A DNA stretch of 64,000 nt, taken from positions 19,240,195 to 19,304,194 of the forward strand of contig CM033394.1 in the NCBI GenBank assembly GCA_019426215.1, given 5' to 3'. This stretch comes from Buddleja alternifolia. Taxonomy: Eukaryota; Streptophyta; Magnoliopsida; Lamiales; Scrophulariaceae. This document shows, in pieces, positions 54,619-64,000 of this stretch; within the stretch, counting starts at the first letter, position 1; every line of letters begins with the position of its first letter. A program made the translations under genes and the position numbers. The notes below the pieces were generated by a model. The model was not told where the DNA came from and did not search any database. It was given only the letters and a program-made list of their open reading frames with translations.

Positions 54619-55528
54619 AAAAGAAAAAACCTAAGCCCACGGACAATGTCACCATCATATAATACATGCTCGCGAAAAATAAAGCAATTATGTTGGTGAT
54701 TAAGTTAATGAATAATTAGTCCAACTAATTAATTCCATCAATAAAATTTTAAATTTTATAGATAATCATGACAATAAACCATTTAGTGAGAATCTTTAAT
54801 TTAAATAAATAACTTAATTAAAAATTCTCCAAGAACCATTAATTAATTATTTCACTTAAATTAATAATATTGAATAAAAAAAATTTAGGCTTAATCTCAT
54901 AAAATACAATTACCAACCATTGACATATTTAATTTCAATTAATTAGGCCCAAAATTAATTTATTGAAGAGTCCATATTTTTAAATAAAACAATTTGTGTT
55001 TATTTAATTAAATCCAGGCCATCAATCTTTTGACCCACCCGGATAATAGCCCAAAACCCATTTATTTAAAAATTGGACCCGAGGAAAAATAAACCGACCC
55101 GTTAGGACTCGGGTCATGGACCCGGGCCCATGTAACTGGCCACGTGCACTGGGCGCGCGCATGGCATTAGCCTGGCCGCGCGGCCAGGCGCCGTGTGCCC
55201 ATCACACGGCGTGGCCAGGACCCATAACACGATGTCGTGCGCTAGGCCACCCGCTGTGTGCACAGTGTGCGTTGTCTGCGGGCCCAGCGCGCAGATTGCG
55301 CACGTTCTCCTCGTCGCGCTCGTCGCGGGGTTTTTCCGACCCGATTCTCACAAAAAATAGATTTTTCAATTAACAAGTCATCATACTACAACATACATGA
55401 ATTAAATGCAGAAAAATCATGGATTATCATCACGAAAAACATATTCAAAACATGCTTCAAAAAATGCAAAAAACACATAATCACGTAATCAATTAAATAC
55501 AGAAATCAGAGATTGGCTCTGATACCAC
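54619..55528 (-). other. Element L leader (internal sequence next to its PBS), truncated
   Basis: Sequence between the G 3' LTR and the PBS of L. The first part is AT-rich; 55085-55345 is strikingly CG-rich with nested palindromes (for example CCTGGCCGCGCGGCCAGG at 55171-55188, and GCCGTGTG...CACACGGC at about 55191-55211). The open frames here (such as 55116-55373) follow from base composition and match no family I know. No gag or pol is visible, so L may be a non-coding (LARD-like) element, or only its leader remains. Confidence 0.5.
55515..55527 (-). other. Element L primer-binding site (initiator tRNA-Met type)
   Basis: Minus-strand TGGTATCAGAGCC, the common copia PBS complementary to initiator tRNA-Met, one base from the LTR end at 55529. 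Confidence 0.88.
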
Positions 55529-57175
55529 TGTTGGGAAATTTTTTGCATAAAATAAAAAACGCAGCGAAAGAATAATAAGTTTAATCCCAGTGGCTCATCT
55601 CTATTTCTCGTATTTAAATTGGATTTTACGAAATTAATTACCGTTCTCACGTATGTTGAAATCTGAACCAGCTTTGCAATCCTTTTCTTGAACAGCAAAT
55701 CCGTCGCTGTCTCTAAATTGCCACGCCGGAGTCAAAAATGAAAATCTCCTTCTTCTTCACCTTGATGGACGGCTAGAGTGAGAGAGAAAGGGAGGAGAGT
55801 TTGACTTGGAGAGAAAGTTTTTAAGTTGATTCTCTTGACCTGTATTTTTCCACTAAGTAGTATGTATATATACTACAATACAAAACAATAACCTAGGCTT
55901 CACAAGCCCTATATGGGCATCCACTTTCGACGCCCACTTGTAGGCTTTTAAGCCCTCGGGCTTTCGTTATTAATTAATTAAATAAATAATATTATTTATT
56001 TAATTAATTAATAACGAAAGCCCGAGGGCTTAAAAGCCTACAAGTGGGCGTCGAAAGTGGATGCTTATCCATTAAATAAATTAATGAAATAATCAATTAA
56101 ATTCATGTTAATAGTGTAATAAAATTCCAATGACGAATTAATTAATCTCGTTATCCAATACCGAAAATTCTCTCAAGTCTTTTTCCCACGATTTTTTTTT
56201 TGCACTTCCTTTAAGCGCGACTCTTTAGGTTCGTCTCAGAAGGCAATTGGGAGGAAACCAAAAGGATGTGAGTAGCACCTAGCCAGTCAAGTGGCTCACA
56301 TCGTATCCCAAATGAGAACGAATGAATAGGATCATTCCAAACCATATACATTGTGAATATCGTACGTGTATAAACCTTTTATTCTTATATCCCAGTCAAG
56401 TGAGAGTCATGGTTTTAGTCAAACTCACATGACTTGACCATATGCTTAGCTCATAATGAGTCGAGGTCATTTTATGCTTTGGCCAAAGACTTTTAACCTC
56501 ACTCATTCATGACTGCATAGGATACTTAGCTCATTCACTTATGAGAGAATAAATCCCATTTTGCTAATCAGTTAACAATGCTGCTTGCCCATCAAGTCGC
56601 ACTTCGAGGTCGATCCCACCAAAGGGTGATTTGGATCTAACTACTCTAATGACAGACTTGATGTCACAAGTACATCTTCAACTCGACTCCTCAGGTCTAA
56701 CGTTCACGCGTACCTATCACAACTTATCAGTTTCATTATTGACTGTCAGTGAGTGAATACCCATGTGATCAAACTGATGCGAGCCATGTTCGAACATATT
56801 AGTCCAACTTATATGTACATGACATAAGCTCCCACTATCATTCCCATAGTGTTCGAATGGCACTTTCTCTGTCAAAACTTATATCATGGAAGTCCTTGTA
56901 CTATATTGATGTCCAGTCAAATACTTTCTTAGACTTGCGAACCCTATTTAGAAAATAAGGATCAAACCCTTCTAGTGCCATTCTCCCAATCCCATAGGAA
57001 GTAGAAGGTTTGCCTTATGCTCAAGGACTTTACGTTGTTTATTAACACCTTACAAACGCCTATAAGAAAACAACAAGATAATGCCTTATATATAATAAAA
57101 TGATATTGTTTAGTTACAAGTCAATGCCCTATAAATCTATCATCTTTATGGTATTTGAGGGCATACACTCTAACA
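55529..57175 (-). repeat. Element L 5' LTR
   Basis: 1,647 bp in minus orientation, TGTTAGAG...CCAACA on its own strand. Right end at 57175 cuts the integrase of K, so L was inserted there. Its 3' LTR is not in the window. It contains a perfect 148-bp palindrome (55917-56064). Confidence 0.82.
55917..56064. repeat. Perfect 148-bp palindrome with no spacer
   Basis: Two 74-bp arms are exact reverse complements meeting between 55990 and 55991. Checked base by base, no mismatch is found; identity ends one base beyond each arm. The centre is AT-rich (TTAATTAA-type), and the outer part carries AGCCCTCGGGCTTTCG-type sequence. RNA from either strand would fold into one long hairpin. Confidence 0.93.
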
Positions 57176-58643
57176 GGACCCCAAAGATCAGAATGGATGT
57201 AATCCAATGTTCCTTTGGTTCTATGAACACCTTTACCGAAACTGGTTCGCTTATGCTTCCCAAAAATATAGTGCTCACAAAATTTCACGTTGCTAGTTCT
57301 CTGTCCACAAAGCAAGCCTCGCTTGCTCAAAATCGTGAGTCCACACTAGCTCATATGACCCAAACGCATATGCCATAGTTTTGTCACCTCAGAATCAAAC
57401 ATAAAGGTTGTAGAAACTGCAACTCCACCTAAAATAGTAGTTCCCCGCAGAACATATAAACTGCCACCAAGTTTCTGTCCTTTCATGACGACAAGAGCTC
57501 CTCTCGAAACCTTTAAAACACCGTCTGAGCCAGTATACTTATATCCAAGAGCATCGAGAGTGCCCATGGATATAAGATTCTTCTTTAAATCCGGAACGTG
57601 TCTCACATCTGATAAAGTCCTGATTACACCATCATGCATTTTAATCCTAACTGCTCCTTTTCCAGCAACTTTGCAAGCTGCATCATTACACATGAGAACA
57701 ACTCCATTAATAGGTTCGTATGTAGAGAACCAATCCCAATTTGGGCACATATGAAAAGTACAAGCCGAATCCATAATCCAATCTCCATCTGATTTTGGAC
57801 CATCAGAACTGACCAAAAGAACACCTCCATCACTGTCTTCCTCTACAGTATTAGCATTAGCTTCTCTGGGCTTATTTTTCTTCTGGTTTTCCAATTTCTT
57901 TTTAAGCTTCCAGCAATCAGCTTTCACATAGTTTGTCTTCTTACAGTATCGACAATAAAAGCTTCCTTTCGAATTTGAACGAAACCTCCGCTTGTTGTCT
58001 TGAGTAGCCTTATCCTTCGGCCAAACCCTAACAAAGAGCCCCTCACCCTGATTTTTGGATACAGTTGATGTGATTTCGCCATCAATGGAGTACTTACTCA
58101 ACAAGGTTCTTGAACATCCTTCAACTTAATGGTATCTCTACCTTATAGAATTGTATCCCAAAAATTGGAATAAACTGAGGGTAACGAACATAGCAACAAT
58201 AGAGCCAGATCCTCATCAGCATACTTCACCTCAAGGTTTTCCAGATCTGTGACGATTGTCTTGAACATATTGATATGAGCTTGTATCGATGTTACCTCAT
58301 TTAACTTGCAAGTGAATAACTGCTTCTTCGAACGCAGTTTATTGGTGAGATTCTTCTTCATACAGATCTCCTCCAATCGATTCCATAGACAGGCAGCGTC
58401 CTCTTCGTTCAGTACATCTTGTAGAATTTTGTTTGACAGATGTAACTGAATCTGCGAGACAGCTTTCCTGTTCATCTTCTTTTTCTGTTCATCTTTTAGA
58501 TCTGCGGAATCTTATCTTTTCCCAATAGAGCTTCCTCTAAATCCATCTGTGTCAGAATTGCCATCATCCTCGCCTTCCATAACGGAAAATAGGTTTTGCG
58601 TTCTGTGATCAAGCTTCTTGATTTCGTGTTTGACTGAAGCCAT
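57176..58643 (-). pseudogene. Element K: copia gag, protease and integrase start
   Basis: Minus strand from the ATG at 58643. The Gag start is split by frameshifts (58500-58640); the UBN2 Gag domain (58143-58475) and a zinc knuckle-like CRYCKKTNYVKADC (about 57920-57965; the usual His is Tyr) follow. The protease site reads DSACTFHM where the family has DSG, which should inactivate it. GAG-pre-integrase (LWHMRLGHMS) and the integrase start (YIHSDLWGP) come next. The gene ends at 57175 where the L LTR is inserted. It is a different copia lineage from the Sirevirus-like copies. Confidence 0.83.
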
Positions 58644-58680
58644 CCCACGAAAAATTGCGGAAAATTGATTATTTAATCAG

Positions 58681-58693
58681 GCTCTAGATACCA
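58681..58693 (-). other. Element K primer-binding site
   Basis: Minus-strand TGGTATCTAGAGC, a variant of the initiator tRNA-Met site, three bases from the LTR end. Confidence 0.75.
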
Positions 58694-58696
58694 GAT

Positions 58697-59244
58697 TGTT
58701 ATGACAACTGACGAAATAAGAACATAAAGATTAAAGACACAAGAATTTACGTGGTTTGGCATTTGCCTACATCCACGGGAGAGGAGAGAGTATTTTACTA
58801 TTGATGAAAGAGGTACAAATTACAATGAATGTCAAAAGTATTGAACTAAAACCTAGCCCCTGATTTTTCCTAAAATACACGTGTACCGTACTGCGGGTCC
58901 AGGCCCCCACACCCCCTGGCAATCCTTCGTCGAAGCAGGCTCAACGCGTGTTGCTTCGCTCTCTTCAAAACTGACCCTTTTGATAATGGGTTTGCCGCAT
59001 AATTTTGGGCTTAGGATTTTAAGACATATCACAATACTCATAAAGATCATATCTATTTATAGAGCGTCACTTATAGCATAGAAGTTGATGTTTCGGTTTG
59101 TATATTACCAATTATATAATTTTGATAAATAGTGCATGATCAGGACATTAGTTTTTAAGATAATATATTATGTGGTATGTAATGTTCATCTCGATTCTTC
59201 CATCTCATATTGGTTCCTGATTATTTGAGGTAATCTTCCTAACA
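58697..59244 (-). repeat. Element K 5' LTR
   Basis: 548 bp, TGTTAGG...CATAACA on the minus strand. It contains the ACGTGGTTTGGCA...TGCCTAC block common in short copia LTRs (about 58749-58775). Confidence 0.82.
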
Positions 59245-59250
59245 ATTTAA

Positions 59251-60044
59251 GAGAAAATAGCAGATACCCCCCCCCCAAACTATTAGGTGATGTGCACTTT
59301 GCCCCCCAAACTATTAAAAGTTGCAGTCAACACCCTAAACTATCATAAATGTGCACTTTGCCCCCTCGGTCAGCTTCGGGCTGCACAAAGGGGGCAAAGT
59401 GCTACAAACCGCATAAGTGAGGGGGCAAAGCGCACATCACCAGATTTTTTTATTTTTTAAAATTTTTACTGATTTTTTTATTTTTAAAATTTTTTAGTTT
59501 TAGACTTTTTTTCATTTTTTTTTATTTATTTTCGTGTTTTCGGATTTTTCAATTGTCTTTTTTGTTTTTAGAAAATTATGAATATTTGAATTTATACTTC
59601 TTTTCATTGTTTTCTTATTTATTGTCATGTTTTATTTTTATTTTTCTTATTTCATATTTAAAAATTATTTATTTCAAACCTAGAAATAATATTCAAGAAA
59701 AATCCAAATAAATCCCAATATGCTTGATTTAATTTGAACGATGAATGGGTAAAAATTTTCCCGAAGCTAACCGAGCGGGGTTAAATTAATATTAAGAATA
59801 TTTAAATTTTAAACAAAAAGAGAAAATAGAAGATACCCCCCAACCTATGAGGTGATGTGCGCTTTGCCCCCTCACCTATACGGTTTGTAGCACTTTGCCC
59901 CCTGTGTGCTGCCTGAAGCTGACCGAGGGGGCAAAGTGCACATATATGATAGTTTAGGGTGTTGACTGCAACTTTTAATAGTTTGGGGAGCAAAGCGCAC
60001 ATCACCTCATAGTTTGGGGGGGGGGGGGTATCTGCTATTTTCTC
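59251..60044. mobile_element. Mutator-like foldback MITE 1
   Basis: Termini GAGAAAATAGCAGATACC and its complement face each other. Flanks CAATTTAA (59243-59250) and CAATTTTAA (60045-60053) look like a 9-bp TSD with one base lost. Arms are ~195-230 bp and rich in GTGCACTTTGCCCCC; the middle (about 59450-59810) is AT-rich and non-coding. The right arm (59820-60044) has termini at both ends, so it is itself a complete small unit, and the left arm is an inverted copy missing its last ~30 bp. Confidence 0.8.
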
Positions 60045-60178
60045 CAATTTTAATTACTCAGGGTGACGCACACATCATAATTGGAATTTACCGGCGAAGT
60101 TCTACAATGAAAAATATCGGAATAAATGCTACCCTTGAGAGTTTGGCACCATAAAAGAATGGAATCTCTTAAAGATAA

Positions 60179-60573
60179 GGGATAATGGCAGACACCCTCC
60201 TCAGTTATGAGGTGATGTGCACTTTACCCCCTAAATTATTGAAATGTGCACTTTGCCCCCTCACTTATCATAAAATGTGCACTTCACCCCCTCGGGCAGC
60301 TCAGGCAGCGGCAAAGTGCTACAAAACACATAAGTCAGGGGGCAAAATGCTACAAAAACACATAAGTCAGGGGGCAAAGTGCTACAAAGACACATAAGTC
60401 AGGGAGCAAAAGTCCAATAATTATGATAAGTGTGGTGCCCGAATCTGCCGAACTGCCCGAGGGGGTGAAGTGCACATTTTATGATAAGTGAGGGGGCAAA
60501 GTGCACATCACCCCATAACTGAGGGGGCAAAGTGCACATCACCCCATAACTGAGGGGTGTCTGCTATTATCCC
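60179..60573. mobile_element. Mutator-like foldback MITE 2
   Basis: 395 bp with termini GGGATAATGGCAGACACC and its near complement, and a perfect 9-bp TSD TAAAGATAA (60170-60178 and 60574-60582). Related to MITE 1 by the repeated GGGGGCAAAGTGCACATCACC-like blocks. No coding capacity; movement needs a Mutator-type transposase from elsewhere. Confidence 0.88.
60310..60404. repeat. Three ~32-bp tandem repeats inside MITE 2
   Basis: Three copies of a unit with GGCAAAGTGCTACAAA and CACATAAGTCAGGG lie head to tail near the middle of the MITE. Confidence 0.85.
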
Positions 60574-60582
60574 TAAAGATAA

Positions 60583-61817
60583 AGAACACTTTAATCCACC
60601 ACACACGTGGTCTACAACAACAAAAATGTTTATCTCGTGATATACATACATATATGTATATGTATTTATCTGGTATGTAAATGTAGGTCAACCTTCAATC
60701 ATTTCATTAAACATATTTTGTTATAAATATAAAATAAAAAAGATAATGAAGAATGTTTTGCATTAGTGAAATTATGTTCATGATAAGGTTAGGTACATTA
60801 TGACCAAAAAAAAAAACGACTCTCTTAATCGGAACGTGCCTAATCAAGGCATTTATTTGGGAAATTTTGAATCCATCATTATAATTGAAAAAAATATTTA
60901 AATAAAATACAAATTGAAAAATTCGAAATTTATCGTAACGTATAATGAACGGAACAAGCTCGATTACACAGACACAAACCACATGACATGCACATGGGAA
61001 ATAACAATCTTTGTTTACTTTATAGCACTACACTTCTCGAACACAAATATTTGATATAAAAGTAAATATATATGCACATATGGACGAGGATATATTTATG
61101 CATACAATCAGTATTATATGTATATGATGTGTGTGAAAAGTGACTCGGGATCAGAGTAGTCAACTTTTGGCATATTTGGAAAAGCGAGCTAAGGTGGAAT
61201 GCATTTGACTTACAACACAACATACCAATTCTCTCTGATAATAATGCGTAGTAGAGGTTTTAAAATGAATAGATAAATCCTCCACAGTGATTTGATTATT
61301 TTAATATTTATACAGGTGCTTATTAGGCCTTATGCCTTAGCCTTCTATAACTTTTAATATAGTCAATAAGATTAACGGGTCAATAATTATAATTCATTGT
61401 CCGTTCGTAATATGCCCATATGTATATTTTTATTTAAGGTTAAAATCTTTGAATTGTCCATGATCAAAATTATGGCACATCATAATGCCTCCCCCCCCCC
61501 TCTCGATACAGTTCGGGTCAAACGGTTTTCGGGAGTTGAGCTAATGTGCAAATAGATGCAGTAGAAAAACTATCAAATCTGGCGAAATCTTCTCCTATTT
61601 GAAAGTAAGAGGTTTTTAACCTTTTCAAGAATTTTAGCACTTCTCAAATTTTTCCTGAAAAGGAAATTTTTTCTCTAGATACCAGTGTCTTTTAGGAAAG
61701 TGGTCTTCTTTTTCACTCCCTCTTTTCAAGACCACTCTCAACTGTGCTCTTCCCAAGAACACCACGAACAAAGGTAAAAAAAAGTATTGTTATTAATTGT
61801 TTTAATTTATTTATTAT
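60583..61817. other. Unassigned AT-rich intergenic sequence
   Basis: 1.2 kb between MITE 2 and M. It has short AT/TATG microsatellite-like stretches (60648-60670, 61108-61130) and a C-run of 10-11 (61491-61501). Short open frames (60707-60982, 61020-61223) are hydrophobic, AT-driven and unconvincing. This is the only sizeable piece I cannot assign to a transposable element. Confidence 0.6.
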
Positions 61818-63359
61818 TGGTGGTTCCAAGTAGCATACGAAAGAGTCTAGAAGGGACAGGAGGGTTGAATAGACCCTGAAGTCTTTTTCGACTTAAAAAA
61901 TTTCATATTTAAAAAGGTTTTGGACGCTAGAAAATATAGGCGATTGGCTGAGCGTCTATTTGAAGACTGTTTTGAAAAAGTTAACTTAGACTCAGAATTT
62001 GAATACTATAACCAAATAGGGTTAAGCGTTCAGTTCATTAATCAGGGTTAGCACAACGAAATGATTTTGAGTCTTCTCTTTTAAAGGTTTTAGCATTACA
62101 AAGTTTTCTTTTAGTTGTCTTCAACTTTTAAACAATTTTAGCAATGTATTTCCTTAACCGATTATGCAATGATATGACAATTAATGAAATTGACGGTAAA
62201 GTAAAGAACACAATGTTTGAAAGGTTCATTCAGTGGTGTAATCCCAACTACGTCCTTCTTCTCCTTGAACACTTGGAGGCAATCCACTATTATGATTCTT
62301 GAAGAATCACACCGAAACTTCTACACAATAGGGAGAGATGGATATGGATGACTTCAGCTCCTTTGTCACACGGATTTCTACTACAAGACACTTCTATCCT
62401 CTTGTTTCTTTCACCCAGAAATAATGCAAGTATCCAACTTCGACTTCACACAAATTGCGAGGCTTAAATGGGGTTTTTCTAACAGTTTGTTAGATTTTGG
62501 GAAAGTTCAAACAATTTGGAATATCTCAATTATAGTGTAGGATTCTTCTATGAAGAGGTTTGGGATATTTTCGATTGTCTTGGAATGTATAGAAAAAGCT
62601 TTGAGGATTTTTGGCTATGAGATTTGTAAGGTTTTTCTTTCAAATAATTTCAGCAAAGTTTTGACTCTTTCTGCATGAACGTTGTTATTTAGGGTTTGCT
62701 GAAAGGTACTATTAATAGAGATTTCTTGGGAATTATCTGTTGGACATATGCAGGTGCATGTCTCTTACGCAGTGCGTTAAATAGACCTTTTCTGACATTC
62801 CTGAAAGTTTGCTGGTCCAGAATGGACAGGAGCAGGTTCTGAACTCTGATTTCTGACAGTCTAGTCAAAAGGTGGCTTGTCCACAAGTCACAATAGCTTA
62901 TCACATTTAATCACTTATCAGGCATTTAATGCGTTTTGAATTTATTTCCTGTTGGAAATTAATGTCCATTGATGATTGCATTTAAGTCCTTCATGACTTG
63001 AGAATTTATTTCAAGTGAGTCCCTTCCTTTAAACGCTTAAGTAGATTGATCACTTGATTCATAACTCCTGAACAGTTCTTTAGCGCTTAATGAACGCTAA
63101 GAACAAATCTTCATCTTCACTTGATTTCAGACGTTGATCTTCAACTTCTTAGATAGACTCACCTAGAATTCTATCATAGACTTCGTATCTAATACTTAAT
63201 CTAAAATCTACAAAGATAAAAATTACAAGCCTAACAAAATTACAAACTTTCATACGCTTATACAAATCTTCTATGAAAGCATAAACTTACATTTTATTTG
63301 GGGTCTAACATAAAATCTTAATTGTCATCATCAAAACATCTAATAAGAAATTCCTAACA
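61818..63359 (-). repeat. Element M 3' LTR (Sirevirus type)
   Basis: 1,542 bp in minus orientation, homologous to the LTRs at 34971, 39760 and 53068. The homopolymer G-tract of those LTRs is interrupted here (AGGGACAGGAGGG, about 61854-61866). The PPT lies immediately to its right, so this is a 3' LTR; the internal part continues beyond the window. Confidence 0.9.
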
Positions 63360-63373
63360 ATTTCCCCCTTTTT
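63360..63373 (-). other. Element M polypurine tract
   Basis: Minus-strand AAAAAGGGGGAAAT beside the LTR, identical to the tract in G. It lies between the arms of an 11-bp inverted repeat (63326-63336 and 63370-63380). Confidence 0.85.
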
Positions 63374-63601
63374 GATGATGGCAATACTTACTCTTTTATA
63401 GTTCAAGAGTTAGACAGCCAAAATACAAATGTTTGCGTTGAAAGGTTAGATACAGTTAGTTAAGGTTAGTTTAAGCCTCAACCAGATGTTTTAGCTGAAA
63501 ATGCACTTCATTATATTTCAATACCAATACAAGCATTTACGACTAAAATATATATAAAAAAAGAAAGAAATAAGAATATAGATAATGAAATGTAGGAGCT
63601 C

Positions 63602-64000
63602 TTAATGTCCTGATTGACCGGTGTATCTCCTAATCATTTCAGCCTTGATCACCTCAGAAAGATTTTCTTCAAGAGTAATCATCGCGGCATGATATTTGTC
63701 TATTACAGCCTTCCATTCTTTCTTTTGTCTCTTTTGATAAGATACAAACTGCTTATCCCACTCAGCTGAGTTTATGTCAATGTGCCTTAGACATATGTGA
63801 AGGCTTGGTTGAAATCAGTCATCTTCTCCTCCTTAGCTATAAGCTTTGGATCAGTAGGCTCTGGAAGAGGCGCCCGTTCAATAGTAACATCAAATTGTTC
63901 AAGCAGCGCTTGAGAAGGCACTGGCAGATCGAACCTAAATGTTATCGGAGGAAATACTGACGTTCTACTGGGCACTCTAGAAGTAGCTACCCATGAGGGA
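63602..64000 (-). pseudogene. Element M: env-like ORF, C-terminal end (runs off the window)
   Basis: Minus strand, stop at 63602. It matches the end of the G env-like ORF: PSRTSVFPP and LEQFDVTIERAPLPEP (about 63850-63975) and then WDKQF, KRQKKE and ITLEENLSE (about 63610-63790). A small frame change is likely near 63790. The upstream part lies outside the window. It confirms where the family's third ORF ends, about 240 bp before the 3' LTR. Confidence 0.78.

Noticed and set aside
55116..55373. Ala/Gly/Arg-rich ORF in the L leader
   Set aside because: Explained by CG-rich composition and palindromes, with no matching family.
60707..61223. Hydrophobic minus-strand ORFs in the unassigned region
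   Set aside because: AT-rich, low-complexity, no start context or homology that I recognise.

Overview
This window looks like a retrotransposon graveyard from a flowering-plant nuclear genome. A eudicot is likely from the element families; I cannot name the species. I found no host gene, rRNA or tRNA gene. Almost all of the 64 kb is assigned to nested or broken transposable elements. Boundaries come from reading LTR ends (TG...CA), target-site duplications (TSDs), primer-binding sites (PBS), polypurine tracts (PPT) and conserved protein motifs. Each element has a letter.

Left part (1-36437). Element A (1-1279, minus) is a copia pol fragment. It is fused to B (1280-4003, minus), a piece of a Sirevirus-like copia element. 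C (4004-6326) is a truncated CACTA DNA transposon with a spliced DUF8039/Ulp1-type protease gene. D (6327-34970, minus) is a second Sirevirus-like copy with an env-like gene, RNase H, RT, integrase, protease and gag. D is split by two insertions. E (8080-15998, TSD ACATG) is a Gag-protease-only Ty3/gypsy element of Athila type. F (19636-33658, TSD CATCA) is another Gag-protease-only element, and its 5' LTR is itself split by J (20840-27413, minus, TSD ATAAC). An inverted Sirevirus LTR (34971-36437) separates D from the next element.

Right part. G (36438-54618, plus) is a third Sirevirus-like copy. It is interrupted by a solo LTR of its own family (39760-41207) and by H (45288-51273, TSD ACTAG). 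H is a gypsy relative whose main ORF has lost capsid and protease but is otherwise open. Then come L (54619-57175), which has an LTR containing a perfect 148-bp palindrome, and K (57176-59244), a copia 5' part. Two Mutator-like MITEs follow, then about 1.2 kb of unassigned AT-rich DNA. Last is M (61818 to the window end), the 3' LTR and env-like 3' end of a fourth Sirevirus-like copy.

How they work together. E, F, H and J carry a tRNA-Asp-type PBS and no reverse transcriptase or integrase, so they must depend on enzymes from partners elsewhere. They share a large noncoding 3' region with several short hairpins. Two of these hairpins recur in all four elements, and one shows a compensatory base-pair change. 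Their LTRs share a ~130-nt module followed by a family-specific block of CG-rich palindromes upstream of a TATA box. In E and F the same palindromic motif also appears in the Gag linker. These conserved noncoding structures are the most promising undescribed signals here. Insertion order is D before F before J, and G before H. J looks youngest because its two LTRs differ at only a few positions by eye.
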